The notes under the pieces were generated by a model. That model was given only the letters and a program-made list of their open reading frames with translations. It did no database searches and was not told where the DNA came from. Below are positions 13,271 to 26,500 of a DNA stretch of 64,000 bases, piece after piece. The stretch covers positions 19,925,839 through 19,989,838 of the forward strand of contig CM049316.1 of the NCBI GenBank assembly GCA_026874595.1, written 5' to 3'. This DNA is from Sipunculus nudus. Its lineage: Eukaryota > Annelida > Sipuncula > Golfingiida > Sipunculidae. Positions within the stretch are counted from its first letter, which is position 1. Each line of letters starts with the position of its first letter. The translations under genes were made by a program, and so were the position numbers.

Positions 13271-13538
13271 CACTTCTAATAAGATGACTCAAGTGAGAAG
13301 TAAACTCGAAGGTCACTTGATTTGAACATGAACCTAGCTAACACAGACAAAGAGCTCACATCAGCACACACTATAAATTGGAGGTTTCATATCATTTGTT
13401 TTAACACAAAATTCAGAAGCATAGAGCCTGAAAACAAAAGCATTCAGCCATATAGAGAGCTGAAGTTTAGCAATAGGTGCTCCCAAATGCAAGTTTAATT
13501 TAAAATAATTCCAACAAATGTAGTCGTCAGAATATACT

Positions 13539-13541
<3 letters not shown>

Positions 13542-13577
<36 letters not shown>
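13542..13577. repeat. (AT)18 microsatellite
   Basis: Uninterrupted alternating A and T. A similar run is at 60973-61013 and an ATT-type run at 34612-34654. Confidence 0.95.
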
Positions 13578-13580
<3 letters not shown>

Positions 13581-14339
13581 CTATTCCCATTAAATATATG
13601 TTCTGTGGGTGAAACGTTCAAACAGAAACAACAGAACACCAGTTAGGCACTCAGACATAACAGCAGAAGTAGGTCCATGTTCTATCTCCCAGCAAAATGG
13701 ATAGTGTCTTTATTCATGAAACTATATACCCTAAGACAGTGAGAGGCATTAGTTTGATCAATGAAGGAATCAGTCACTAGTGCTGGATCATACAGGGCCA
13801 GCCTGTGTGGGCCAGGCATCAAGCAACAAGGCTGCTGTCCATGCCTTGTTATGCTGTAAGCAGACCGCACTGTGACAGTCAGTGACAGGCTATAAACTAT
13901 GACAGCTTGACAAGCCTCTGGCTGTCTTTAATGTGTCAGGTGACACCCTGGTTTTCTTAGTGAAGTATATGTTGGTCAAACCTGCCTCAGCACTACACAG
14001 TATTCACTAGTGACAAGTTGCTAATCATCAATTCAGGCTGCAGACCAGTCAAATATATACTGAGTAGCTATGTTGTTATTAAAATAAGCATTTACTGATT
14101 TGAGGCAATGACTGCAATAAAAAATGATAAAACCCATATTTGAGCTAAAAACCCACACAATTTCACACATTATGGGATGAATATTTAAAATTATTTAAAA
14201 CTACTAGTATCTGTATACAAATGAAACAATTGTGCTCTTTAAGTTTCCATCAGGTCATTTTTCAACCACTTTTTTCATAATGAATAGCAAAAAATCTGAT
14301 GAACGTTTTAACTGGGCTAAGGAGGTTATTTTTTACCAG

Positions 14340-14515
14340 TTTCTTTTTTTTTTTGTTCGCTTGTTTGTCTGTCTGTTAGCAAGGCTGCACAAAAGCTACT
14401 GGACCAAATTTTGCAAAGGTGGTGGGCCATGGAAGAGCCCATTAAATCCTGGTGTGGATCTAGACAAAGTGCATGGCAGATCTAGTACAAAAGTTTTACC
14501 TCGTCATAGGTGATA
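14340..14515 (+). mobile_element. Fragment of a TTTGTCTGTCTGTTAGCAAG repeat
   Basis: A T-run and TTGTTTGTCTGTCTGTTAG are followed by CAAGGCTGCACAAAAGCTAC and GGACCAAATTTTGC. This wording is familiar from transposon-like repeats found across many invertebrates. Frames in it, such as the one spanning 14232-14513, are by-products. Confidence 0.45.
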
Positions 14516-17500
14516 GTTCTTGATGCTTCAATATTTGCATATGTTACAGAATCAGCTACAGTGTATGTGTACATGTGTGTGTCTATGTTAACATGTCCAT
14601 GTGATATCCATCAATGGTGGTTAACTCCATGATATTGACCATGCTGCTGTTATGTTTATAAACATAGTATACTGCAAAAGCAAATAATAGACAAAATACA
14701 GCATGGAATGAAAATAGCTAGCTGGCTGGCTCCAAAACTCAGACCACAGGTTAGTGTATGATACTGAGAGCTAGCTGGTGCTATATTTATATCTACAGAC
14801 TGGTATACACTGATGATCGGCTGTAAATGGAAGAAATATTATCATGAAATATGTTTATCATTCTGCCCAGGTTCCACTGCAGGATGTCTGATAATAAATG
14901 CAGAGTTTAACTTTCAGCAAATAATAGGGCTCTTAACAGTGCTGAGCTACCAGAATTTGTAAGCAGTTTACAGGGAACTCCGGCAAAATTTGGTTAGCGC
15001 TGACCTCCCTTGGACTGTTACCATTTTTACAGGGTCTCATCCAGATCCAATATTTCACAGGAATCTCACAAATGTATTTATTTTATCTGCAGCACAATAT
15101 AAGAATGATCACATAATATAGGCTATTCCTATGCATGTGAGTAACCCTTTGTAATTTTTAATTTCAAACTCGTAAATGTCTAAGAAGTCCTGCAATATAT
15201 TAATATTTCAAAACATGTCACTGAAAACAATTTTACTATGGTAACCATTAAAATCCTTTGGGGTCCTGTAAATTCTCTGCATTGCCAGATCCTACTGTCC
15301 GGTAGAAAATGTTCCAATTTCAAGCCCTGTATTAAGGCTGCTGGTCTATTAAGTTTCTTTTCCTTAAGTTTCTTCTCAATGTTTCACAATCTGAAATTCT
15401 ATACTCTTAACTCTTATACATGTCTGGTGAATTTAGATAGCTAAAACACTTTAAAAAGTTCATTTAAAGGATAGCTCTGTGACATGTTTGTGGCACTCTC
15501 AGTTGTAGGAAGATGAAGATAAACTTATGTTAAGCCAGATATGTTTTATTGAGCCATCTGGACTTCAGTTTTTACATGCATGCACAGGTTTAGAAATAAT
15601 TCACAAGTATGTCACACTCTGTAGTTAACACACTACAACAGAGACTTCTTTCCCTTGCTTTGTTAGAGGTTCTTCAGCTCCAAAGTCCAACACCTTAACC
15701 ACTACCCTGTACCCTCAGTAACCCTGCAGACCATGATACTGATTATCTGAGTTAAAGATGTAATGAAAATCAGATCCTCTTATCTTGAATGTCTAAAGAA
15801 TGCTAAAAACAAGATGGTTGATGATAGAATCATCTGAAATTAAGACTTGTCCTGAGATTGTCTCATGTATGTGGCACTGTATATTGAATGAAGGTGAGAA
15901 TAACCATATGACAAAATGATTCATTTTAATTCAACTTTATGAATTCTAATTAAGAAAATAGATTCAAACCTTTAAACAGTTAGCTTAATTACATATAGAA
16001 TTCTGATCATACAGCATCATAAAATCCATTCTCATTGCAAAGAGCATCCTAAATGCAGCCTACAGGCTTATAATATAACCAGCATTAAAAGAGAAGAAAA
16101 AATACTCAGGGGCCCACTTGTATCCAATTTATTACGTGTCTAAATTAATGTGACAAGATAGTGATGCTGACAGACCCAGCGAGTATGAGATTAAAAGAGC
16201 TGTGTGAGTTACCTGGACAGCAGCATAGTCTGCACAGATATTTTACCTAAGTTGTGCCATTAATAGTAGTGTAAAACATGCTGTATCAGCATTTTGTCAG
16301 TCAATTAGTTGTGACAGCTAGTGACCCGCCTCACTGACAAGACAGACCACATCTCAACTGCCCTGTGCTGGAGATCCAATCAGAGCAACAAAACACTTCT
16401 ATCCAGTTTGAAAAAGCAAATGCCCTTTAGACAGTGTCTATTTTAATCCTCTTTTATCTTTAACCTTCCTGTGACCCTGCCAGACATAATGATTATGCAG
16501 TTGTAATTCTGATTGTAGAATAGCACTTTGAAATAAGAAAATAATTTTTTTAGCATGTTTAATGATAAATTTGATGCACAAATAAGAAATAAAGAAAATA
16601 AAACTTCTAAATAGGCAGATAATTAAGAAATGTAAGTATGTCTTATCTATTTGGCTGATGGAAATAGTTTGAAAAGCAATATTTAATTCACAATCAGACT
16701 TAACTTTACTCCTCCTTTGGCCTGGCCTCTCATATATGAAAAAAAATTATCTGATGCCTAATTAAATTTTAACACATTTAGGGAATTAACATAATATTTG
16801 CACACTTAGAAAGACTCTGTAGCAGTAGTGGTAACTACAGCTCCTTATACCATAACTATTTTTCATCACAGATGTTTTAAATTCACTTTATTCAATTTAG
16901 ATCCAATTGCTACTTTGGTATATCAGACATTTGATCAGATATTGTAAAATATGTTTAATATGCTACAGGGAATTTAAATAGGGGCAGGACATCAGGTAGG
17001 TCAAATTTTATATGCTTCACTGATGCATCAACTCGTATGTATTCTGGAAAAAGTGTTTTCATTGTTCCACTTCTATGCCATAGCATACAGACTTATTACC
17101 AAATCTGACTCTTTTAGTTAAGTGTTTTAAAAACTTTAATATTAATATGTTCCTTAGTTATAAGGAACATCAGGTCTAAAGTGATTCAAAATTCTGTTTA
17201 TCAAATATATTCCAAACAAGCGTTTGCTAACAGAAAACATATTTATGTAGCTGGATATGTAAAGGACAGAAAGTCTTTCACATAAAAATGTTAAATTTAA
17301 AAATGTGCATATAATTCAAAGCTGGACATTCCATCTGATCATTTATCTTTTCATTAGATATTCCTTTTCTTGTAGTAATGCTAAACTGCATGATGTGGCT
17401 GCGTGGTAATTAATACACTATGTCTGCAGCTCATAAAAAATTGTAAATAATAAAAAATGAATAAGAAAAAAACTTTAATACATTTACAAGAATAAATGTA

Positions 17501-17774
17501 ACATAAATATTTAAATATAATTATTATATAGTGAATAGCTAGTTGATTTGAAGTTATTGATATATATTTTGTTGTATTTTATAATATTTTACTTTTCATA
17601 TCATTTTATTGTTAACTACTTTTATCTGTATCTTTATAATTACATTAAAATTTTTATTTCATCTTTTCTAGACTGTTCTTTTATTCTGCCAATCATAATG
17701 TCATGCAATGCACAAGTGTAAAGAAATAAAGTTTTAACAAAAACCAAAGCTACATATTACAATTAAGCCTGTAC

Positions 17775-17940
17775 CTTCGTTGGTAGGTAGACGTTTGGGT
17801 TCTGGGGGTCCCTGGACCCCTACAGGGCGGGCACCAGGATGTCGGCTGTGGTACTCCTCCCTCGTGACAACACGGGCCGTCGGCTGACCAGAACTCCGCG
17901 ATGCTGTCCTTGTGCCCTTTTTGCTCCCGGCACATCCCAT
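17775..17940 (-). CDS. Candidate first coding exon 1a (MGCAGSKK N-terminus)
   Basis: The ATG at 17940 sits in a good context (AAAATGG), with an in-frame TAG 12 bases upstream, so this should be a true start. The exon gives 55 residues plus one base and is much more GC-rich than its flanks. It begins MGCAGSKK: Gly2 followed by small residues and Lys fits N-myristoylation, and Cys3 fits palmitoylation, so the product may be membrane-anchored. The rest is basic and Pro/Arg/Ser-rich with no folded domain. It ends ACGAAG before GTACAG, a usable but not ideal donor; unspliced, it would stop after 12 more residues. The split-codon phase (one base, G) is the same as in exon 1b at 36691-36943, so the two may be alternative starts of one leftward gene. 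The gene is unknown. A plakin-type gene is a guess from phase and architecture. Confidence 0.55.
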
Positions 17941-18320
17941 TTTGATTATCTATTTTATTTCCAATGACAATGTAATCCTTTGGAACAACACTCAATATCC
18001 AAAAACTTTTTGGCAAAATATCCCTGAGCTTTGAATACCTAATAGTTTATTGCAAAGTTGTGTTTTATCGAGTCACCATCAATCAATGCAAACGTTTTTA
18101 TCATTTGTTTATAACAATGTTTACAATCCCGAAAATCCAGCTGTTTTTTCTCTCTTAAGGGGCGTGGCAGACAGGCTAGGTAGACAGGTGGCGAAAAGGA
18201 TCGAAATAGGACAAACTAATAAAACACAACAATCAAAGCCGTTGGCTAGGATGGACGCACATCAATGGAGTGTTATCACCACAGGTGTTATCGTAATCGC
18301 CAAACACTATTAGGCAACCC
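17941..18320 (-). promoter_or_regulatory. Possible promoter and 5' UTR of exon 1a
   Basis: The DNA just upstream of the exon 1a ATG is richer in CpG than most of the window. It contains a GC/CACCC-type box (GGGGCGTGGC at 18159-18168, reading GCCACGCCCC on the gene strand). No TATA box was seen at a suitable distance on the minus strand. Small frames here on the plus strand (18050-18313) look like shadows of CpG-rich regulatory DNA. The transcription start is not determined. Confidence 0.35.
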
Positions 18321-19194
18321 CCCTGTGACATCAGAAGGGCTCTCCGTAGGCGATCCTCCTCTACCTATGTCTGTCCCCACTCTTCTCCTCACTACAGTAA
18401 GCTCTTGCCAAAAGTTGGGAGCTCGTAGAGTCAGCACCCACCTCCTCAAGTTACAACAGGGCTCAAAATAACAGCAGACAAGTTAGGGTAGCTGGTGAAA
18501 GCTTAGCCGTGTAGGCTCGCAAATCATTAAGCTAGAAAATATTATCCCGGTTGTCCAACTGTACAGATATCTTACGCACATTCCCAGCTGGGGCCTACAG
18601 CTATAAAAGAACCACAGCTAGCTTCACAGAGTGTGATCTCTCTACAGAACTTCATATGCTAGTGAACCATATCAGACCTCAAAGGGAGTGTCATCTGTAT
18701 GATCCGAGATGACTCCAGGCACCCAGCCCCTGACAGCCTAGCCCTTCCAGCATCCCCTCTACCTGAGACCAGTCACCCTGGGAGTGGCATATTATAACCA
18801 TACACCAGCCATAGCTCACAAGTACACAGACAGTATGACATGCCATACATAAATACAATCCCAATCATCTAGGTTCTACGATGCTTGAAATGATGGTGCC
18901 ATTCCGCACAAATACAATAGCCCACACACATGAACATCACTGCCTGCTTTCTGTGTTCCTGTATCTGTAAAACACCTGTAATGTTCCTGCTGTCACTGAC
19001 TGCCTCACACCTGTATGAATGGACTGATCGCATTTTGTCTGGATTTGAGATTAAAAAAATAATATATTTAGTATTATTTACTCAAAACCCTCACTATAGT
19101 AAACCCATGACTTTTTTTCTTTCAATTATATATCTTATGGCTACAGGTTTTCTACATAGATGTGACAACCTCAGTTTTCTACACAGATGGACCT
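18321..19194. other. GC-richer unique stretch with a plus-strand TATA-like motif
   Basis: 18320-18800 is close to balanced in base composition, unlike its surroundings, and is not visibly repetitive. On the plus strand, GCTATAAAAGAACC contains TATAAAAG (18602-18609), and a pyrimidine-rich acceptor-like stretch ends at about 18400. No coding frame continues from either. It might mark a divergent transcript opposite exon 1a, but the evidence is weak. Confidence 0.25.
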
Positions 19195-20175
19195 CGATTT
19201 GTGTCTGTTGTACACATACGAGTGTCTGTAATAGAGAGATTACAAATGATGTTTGAATCTTTGGATCATGTAAGGACTAACTCAAGTGTCTTTCATGAAG
19301 TTCCGTGTACCCAAGAGTCTTGTTACCCATATATTTTAAAGTTTCTTATCAGACCTACAAACAGCATAGGCCTAGGTTTTTGTCTACTAAACAGAGGTGT
19401 TCAATATAGAGAGATAATAGACATCTGAATTTGCTTTTGTCATCAAATACAGCAAAAAAACATCAATAATAAAGAGAAATCTGTACATTGGATATTACAG
19501 ATATACTGGTTTACTTATCATATGGGACTACATTAAGTATTTGTAATTAAGATGTGTCCATGATAGAGGATTACTTATTATCATAGGAAAACACCAAGTG
19601 TCCATAAAGATAGGTGTCCATAATAGAGGGTTAGAGACATCTTGGCCTATCTATCATGGGACCACATCAAGTGTCTGTAATAGAGATATGTCCATGATAA
19701 AGGATTACAGACATCCTGGTCTAAACATCCAGTTTCCATAAAAGAGATGTGTCCATAATAGAGGGTTAGAGACATCTTGGCCTATCTATCATGGACTACA
19801 TCAAGTGTCTGTAATAGAGATATGTCCATGATAAAGGATTACAAACATCCTGGTCTAAACATCCAGTTTCCATAACAGAGAGGTGTCCATAATAGAGGAT
19901 TACAGACATCTTGGCTTATTTATCATGGGACTACATCAAGTGTCTGTAATAGAGATATGTCCATTATAAAGGATTACAAACATCCTGGTCTAAACATCCA
20001 GTTTCAATAATAGAGGTGTCCATAACAGAGGGTTACAGACATGTTGACCTATTTACCATGGGACAACATCAAGTGTTTTTAATAGAGAGATACTCTTATT
20101 CTTAACAGGAGGTAACAGACAACCTCATCTAAATATCATGAGACATCCTCATGTGTCCCTAAAAGAGAAATGTTC
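19195..20175. repeat. 134-bp repeat array built from GGTGTCCATAATAGAGG
   Basis: Units of about 133-138 bp are marked by GACATCTTGGCCTAT at about 19632, 19765, 19899 and (as GACATGTTGACCTAT) 20037, with more diverged sequence leftward to about 19195. Each unit contains several smaller motifs such as AGTGTCTGTAATAGAGA and GGTGTCCATAATAGAGG. Reverse-complemented, these read CCTCTATTATGGACACC and TCTCTATTACAGACACT, nearly the core of the 17-bp array at 12401-13270. The array is thus a higher-order arrangement of the same motif in the opposite orientation. Confidence 0.8.
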
Positions 20176-22854
20176 ATGAATAACTGAATCTGTATGGCAT
20201 GGTTTTTTTTAATGTTAAATTCTAGGATAGTTCTGGGAATATAATTAGTTGGTTGAAGATGAGTGGCAGATTTATACAGTGTAATTAACATGATTATTTA
20301 TCAAAAGACCTATGTACACAATTTACATGCACAGCTGACACTGTATATAATTAATTTGTGTATGTACTGTAATCACAAGTAGAATAAAGGCCAAGCACAA
20401 AATACATTGTTGTAATTCATGTATACACAAGAAGGTTTATATTGTGTGTAAACAGAGTTGCCAGACACTGGAGAAAAACATGTTAATGTACACACAATAT
20501 TGATGTTTTACACAATACATAGCTTCATGTCTAACAATCACGAGTGTGGCAGACACACACATCACAGATTTTATATTCTGGACAAAATTAATGAAACTGC
20601 AAAGCACTGCTGACCATATTTTTTAATCTGATAACAGAACTGTATGTTACAAGCAGGTTAAAAATCCCCATTTATCACAGTTTTCATCAGGTTAAATCAC
20701 TGGGTTTCATCAGGTCACATGCACTTATTAACCTGTTCTATATAATGCATGTATGCAAGGGAGTGGGGGCTCCTTAACACAATTAAACGTGAATCATGAC
20801 ATCTTAACAAAGCTACAATCTTTGTGGTTCACAATGACAAGAATATGTGGTGATTTACCTGATGTGCCAACTTAAATGAGTAAATATTCAGGGTTTAAAG
20901 TTTTATGCATTAACTAACTAAAACAATACATCTATATGTACCATACCAAGTTTCAGAGTTGTTATTTGGGCATCAGTTCAATTGTTAATGTTAAGACAAT
21001 TATAGGTTCTGGTGTGTGTGGGTGCAAGGGAGGTAAACCAAGGTTGCCTTTATAACACATACATGTGTGCATGATTTATTATTTACTATGTGATCATACA
21101 AACATATCATATGATATCATCCTAAATGAGTCATGTACTTATTTTTAATACATGAACTGGTCAACAGTATACTTGAATTTAAAGGGTAGGGCCAAGACCA
21201 GTGTTTAAGGCTATGGAGCTGAATTGCCAAAGTTTTATGCTGCCCACAATCACAATGGCCACAGGATGAAATCTTAATAAACCCACAGAAATTACATGCA
21301 GGTTATGACTAATAATATTATTCCGAGTTTGTCCATTCAAAATCTGAAATCTGAAATCCAGAATGCTGAACACTAGTATTTCATATTGCTATGATACCAT
21401 TATCCTCATATCAGACATTACCACCAACAGACATTAGACCTATCTTTCTAATTTAAATGTGAATATTTACAAAAAAAGTAAAACACTGTTATACAACCCT
21501 GTCATTCATTATTACTTTGTGGAAATAATCAAAGTTATAGAAAATAACAATTTAATCATTTGTTTTTACTAAAATAGGTCACTTTGTTCAAAATTATAAC
21601 AGATGATTCAACAATAAATTATATCACTGTGCAAAATGTTTCAACAATGCACAGCAGACAAAACAGCTTGTTGGAAAATATTTAAAGCAACGACCTGTTA
21701 CAAGACACACAACAAACACATTAACAGTTAGAAAAAAAATCCACATGTGCATAACTCATGAAATGTGATGAAAAGGGACAAACTAATGATCTGGCTATTG
21801 TAAAACACAAATGACTTGATGGCTGGATACTGTATGATGCTCACATCACCTGTGACGTGCACAGCAGTGTGACATCGTGTATAACCACTATGTAGTACAC
21901 ATTACAAGTACACTCTAGACAATAACTGCATATGAAATGATGCACCACTGAAACAAAAATGTTTTTCCTGAGAGGATAATGGCAGCAGCAATCCTACATG
22001 TCTGGAATATGCAGCCAGAGTAGGGGGATGATTTGCAGAGTTTACGACTGTGGGGATATATTCAGTTTGAGACAGGTAGCAGGGTGCATATAGTGCAACA
22101 GACGGGTAGGTATCTGGAAGTTAGCCATCACTGGCACAATCATCTGGTGTATAAACCATCCCCAGCCTCCTGTTGCCAGGCAACAGTTCCTCTAATGCTA
22201 AACCTACAATATCATAAAAATTGCTTCTGCAACATTGCACTCCTACTGTACAAAGGACTGCAGAGTATACATTTCATTTTCACAGACCCTTGATATTAAT
22301 ACAAAATGTACAAACTATTGAAGTTAAATGGGTTATTTCTTGCCTTATTAATACCAAAGTCCTCCACTACATGTCAGCACTTGTGGCAATTTTTATTTCA
22401 ATTTCTTGCAGACAGATGTACATTCAAACCAAGAAAGAGTTGTGAACATGTATATTTGGATTCAAATTAACTCCCTGGTACTGAAGCCCCCACCCCCCAT
22501 CCTACAAGACTTCAACTTTTCCATCTTTATTTAAACAAACACATACAGCAGACAGGTGTATAAACAAACATCCATGGATGCAGAGTATGCCTCATTTCTC
22601 ATCCATGGCATCAGTCTGCAACAATATGACAGCCCACACATGTGAATATCAGGGCTGCAGCATTGTTTGTTGCTGTATGTATAAAATATTTGTCACAGAG
22701 TAACTCACACCTGTTTGAATCTACTGTGACTGTTCATTTTCCTTCTTGTTTGATGATTTGGTAAAACACCCTTTAAATGACACTGGATACTCTGATCATA
22801 ATTCTGCACACAAACATTCATAATATACATAAGTGAACTTATAGTATATAGGTA
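20176..22854. other. Non-coding stretch
   Basis: AT-rich, no supported exon. It contains an RFX-type inverted repeat at 22172-22184, listed separately. Confidence 0.45.
22172..22184. promoter_or_regulatory. RFX-type inverted repeat GTTGCCAGGCAAC
   Basis: A perfect inverted repeat of GTTGCC with a one-base spacer. It fits the paired half-site form GTNRCC..RGYAAC bound by RFX factors. There is no neighbouring start site, so function is unproven. Confidence 0.3.
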
Positions 22855-23545
22855 GAGCACGAGGATGCCTGAGCCACAACTGTACACAGGTGAAACATGT
22901 ATGCATCACTGTGTTACATGTGCACAGAGTTTGACAGGTGTCACTGAGGTACAAATTAGGTGTTTGCATCAACAGCCTACAATTGTACATAGTAATATAT
23001 AGGTATATCATTCTGGCACAGGTGGACACACGTGACTGTGTCACTGAGGTACAGGTAATCACAGGGGCAGATGCATCACAGGTGCAGGAGCAATACAGAA
23101 GTACACCTGTGTGCACATATATGTAACTGAGCATTAAGTGCACAAAGGGGGATAGATGTCCACAAAAATAAAGGTGTCCACAGGCAATATAAATGTTACA
23201 GAGATGCAAGTGAACACAGATATGTGGATGATACTGCTCCACAGGTATACATAGGTTTATCTATCTAATTGAGATACATGTGTGCACAGGTGTGTAGATG
23301 TTACTGAGCTACAGGTGTACACAGGTGTGTAGATGTAACTGAGCTACAGATGTACACAAGTAGTAAGGAACACGTCACTTGGGCACATTTGTACACAGGT
23401 TTGATTGATGTGCCACTGAGGTACAACAGGAAACACTGGAGGGTACATATTTTTCTTAAGTTCATGCAGAGGGACACAGGTGGGTAGATATGCAATCAGG
23501 TTCAGGTGTGTACAAGAAGGTTAAGGTGCACCTGATCCTTGAATG
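22855..23545. repeat. Degenerate minisatellite (ACAGGTGTACACAGGTGTG)
   Basis: Loosely repeated units of about 35 bp built from ACAGGTGTACACAGGTGTG, TAGATGT and TACTGAGCTAC. The best-preserved pair is at about 23284-23360. The 148-codon minus-strand frame at 22796-23242 and others here are Cys/Thr-rich because they translate the repeat; they show no splice sites or conserved pattern. Confidence 0.7.
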
Positions 23546-26500
23546 CAGGGTACACTGGTAAAGAGACATGCATCTCCAGAGTGACCCCCTGCACATGTGG
23601 TTATTGCACACATTTCTTGATATATCTGTACACACATATCCAAATAAGTTTATAGCCAGTGGGTTAAGTTGGTGTGTTAACAATTAACAGTATTTTTTCT
23701 GATATCTGATTTTATCACCTGTGTTTTTCATATAGCCTAATAGGGTAGTTTTTGCTCAGGATACATGTTAATTAATTACCAATATGTTTATGTATTTCCA
23801 AGTGTGCAGGTGTGCTTTGAGCACAGATGGATTAAGACTCAAATGTGAATAAAGGTCTCTGTACAAGGGTACACCTGTATTGTATAATGAATTAAAGCTG
23901 TGACCTCTGTGTCCCTACAACACACAGGATGGGCGCAGGAATTTGCTCCCTGATGGAGGAATACAGATACACTGGTACACTGACATATGCTTTTCAAGTG
24001 CACATTAAGAACAGATGGACTGTGCCAGTGTGCTCTGCAGCAGCTGTACAGGCGTTATGGTCTCACAAATAACCCAGAAATACCTGGTAAATACAGGTGT
24101 GTGTGAATATTAAATCTTGCAACTGGTTCAAGCTCACTCATTCCTACTGAATAGAAGCCATGTGCTGTATGCAATGGACAGCATAAACCATACAGCTAAG
24201 TACACTGACTTAATCCTACAGGCTTCCCCTCAAAGACCTGAGTACATATTCAAGGACCTTTTAAGGTCTTTCAAGGGCCATACCATTCAGATTTCATGGA
24301 CCAATCTCAATTATAAATTCTGAAGAATGGCAATATTGCAAATCAAGATAATTTATTTCTGCAGATGACTGATGCTAGATTCCTAACTGTGGAATTTACA
24401 AGGTTCAATGAGATCAGTAAAGAGAGTAGCATGACAAAGACGTCAGGGACTTGGTGAGGAGAAACATTAGGAAGATTTCATCACATGGCAGTGGTTTCAA
24501 AACTTTTCATTTTAATTTTGCAGTTTGAATTCTTAGGACTTTTTAAGCATCTGTACAAATGCTGTTCATAATTCAATGAGCATTGCTCCTCTTGAAGGGT
24601 TAAGGAATTTGTAATATATAGTTGTATTACCAAAAAAAAAATACATATTCCGAAGATTAAAGCTCAGAAGTCTGAGGCAAAAAGGTAATTTTTTTGTTGT
24701 TAATAAAAATCTGATAACCCCTTTTGTTATGACTACCTCCTGTTAAAATGCCAAATTCTTAAATTTTCAGTAAGTTTACTGGCATGAATTTCCAAGCTAG
24801 CACCATAACAGTTACGGCAGCAATATTAATATGCCCTGCAATTATTCTACAGGTTGAACAGGGTGTTTATTAAATGATGCATTAACAAACAAATGTACTT
24901 CATCACTGAGTCTCTCTGTGCCCTGTGTTTATTCTCTGCAGTCATGATCTATTTCCCAACTACTCTGAATACTGACTTTATCCTGTGTCTAAACAGATGG
25001 ATAAAACAAAAAGGTTGTAAATGTAATTGTTTATGATCGTCTGTATGGTAATTAGGACTGACAGGGGAGCCTACAGGTATGAGAAAACCTCGTACAAAAT
25101 TATGAAGGCAAAAATCTGTGAGACACCAGTACACCAGGTGTGCTGTTCAAAGGTAACACATTCTTGTATTAGTCTGGTCTAGTATAACCTTACTCCTGTT
25201 ATCTTTTGCAAGTAAACATTTAAAGAAAGGAAGCTGTGCTTACCAGTGTGTACTATATATCAGCAAAGCAAAGAACAAACTAATTGCTTCAGATTTATGT
25301 AATTTAAGCAGAGATTTGCACATACAAAGCAAATTTTATTGTATTTTCTTCAAAGTTAAAAACTTTGGGGATGGAGTTTCTGAATTCCCAGTACTTACAA
25401 AACATTAAAAGGATCTGAATTATATCCACTCGCTGCAATCACTCACTGCAATCTATCTGTCACTTTACTATGTTATTGCCCATCTGAAAGTCAGCAGAGC
25501 AACACAAAAAAAAAACAATAATGTTTGCAAAAACTTACTCAGACAATTATTATTTTAATAAAATTAAAATTTGTTCCAACATGAATACTTTTTATATAAT
25601 AAATTAAATCATGGATGTTTAATCCTTGTTTCACATACAGATAGTTCAAGCAAATGTTAAGAGGAAAGAAATATTGTAATGCATGTGAACCTGTATGAGA
25701 AATTCACTTATAAACCAGTTAAAGAAATGGGTCACTTTAAAGATGTTAGATGAAACTAAGTACCACAAATTTGTCATGTACATACACACTATTACAGCAG
25801 ATGGATATATGTATGTGTCAGGAAGACTGAGTGGATTCCTTGTCCTCTGCTTCATTTAATATATTTCATGATGGGACATTAACACCCCCCTGTCTGTACA
25901 CTAATAGGCTTGTGAATACTCTTACTCATACACTACTGTACAAGCCAGTACCCCAGCCCCCTGATAGACAAGTACCCACAGTGAGGGTCTACATACCATA
26001 TGTGAGTGATGGTCCCCCATACAAAACACACTTTATATACTTAACTATGGAATCCAACCTAATTCCAGACTGATTCAACCTGTGGTATGTCATATTGTTC
26101 ACCTATTTAATAGAATGTACATTTTAAAAGAGATCTGGCTTAAAACTGTCATAATTATTACTTACTTAATGATGGGTTCCCCTATTTTTCATCCTAGACT
26201 GAAACATATTGTTTATAAAAAAAAATACTTCAAGTTCTATGGTATGTCTTTTTTACTATCATACTGGAAGCTGACCTTTCTGGTCATTCATGGTCATCTA
26301 TATAGTAAAGGTACGCTCTCTTTACTGTGCAACTACATGTTGCTATGTGTGAGATAACACTGTGATATCTAATTACCTAAACTGTTGTCATTTTCATGCT
26401 ATTTTATCATATTACTAGCTGATATACCTGGTATACTGGGCTTTTTGCCGGGGTTGGGGATGTATTAATTGAGAGGATTGTTAGGTCCTTTTTTTTCAAG

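Larger units (their letters stand above)
13271..17774. other. Non-coding stretch downstream of exon 1a
   Basis: If the leftward gene model is right, this lies in the intron after exon 1a. It holds an (AT)18 microsatellite and a mobile-element fragment (14340-14515). I looked for a common downstream exon with an acceptor on the minus strand and found none I could defend; a short exon could be missed by eye. Confidence 0.4.

Noticed and set aside
22796-23242. 148-codon minus-strand open frame, Cys-rich, resembling a small secreted protein
   Set aside because: It translates a degenerate ACAGGTG-type minisatellite; Cys and Thr recur with the DNA period and no splice or signal-peptide pattern is present.
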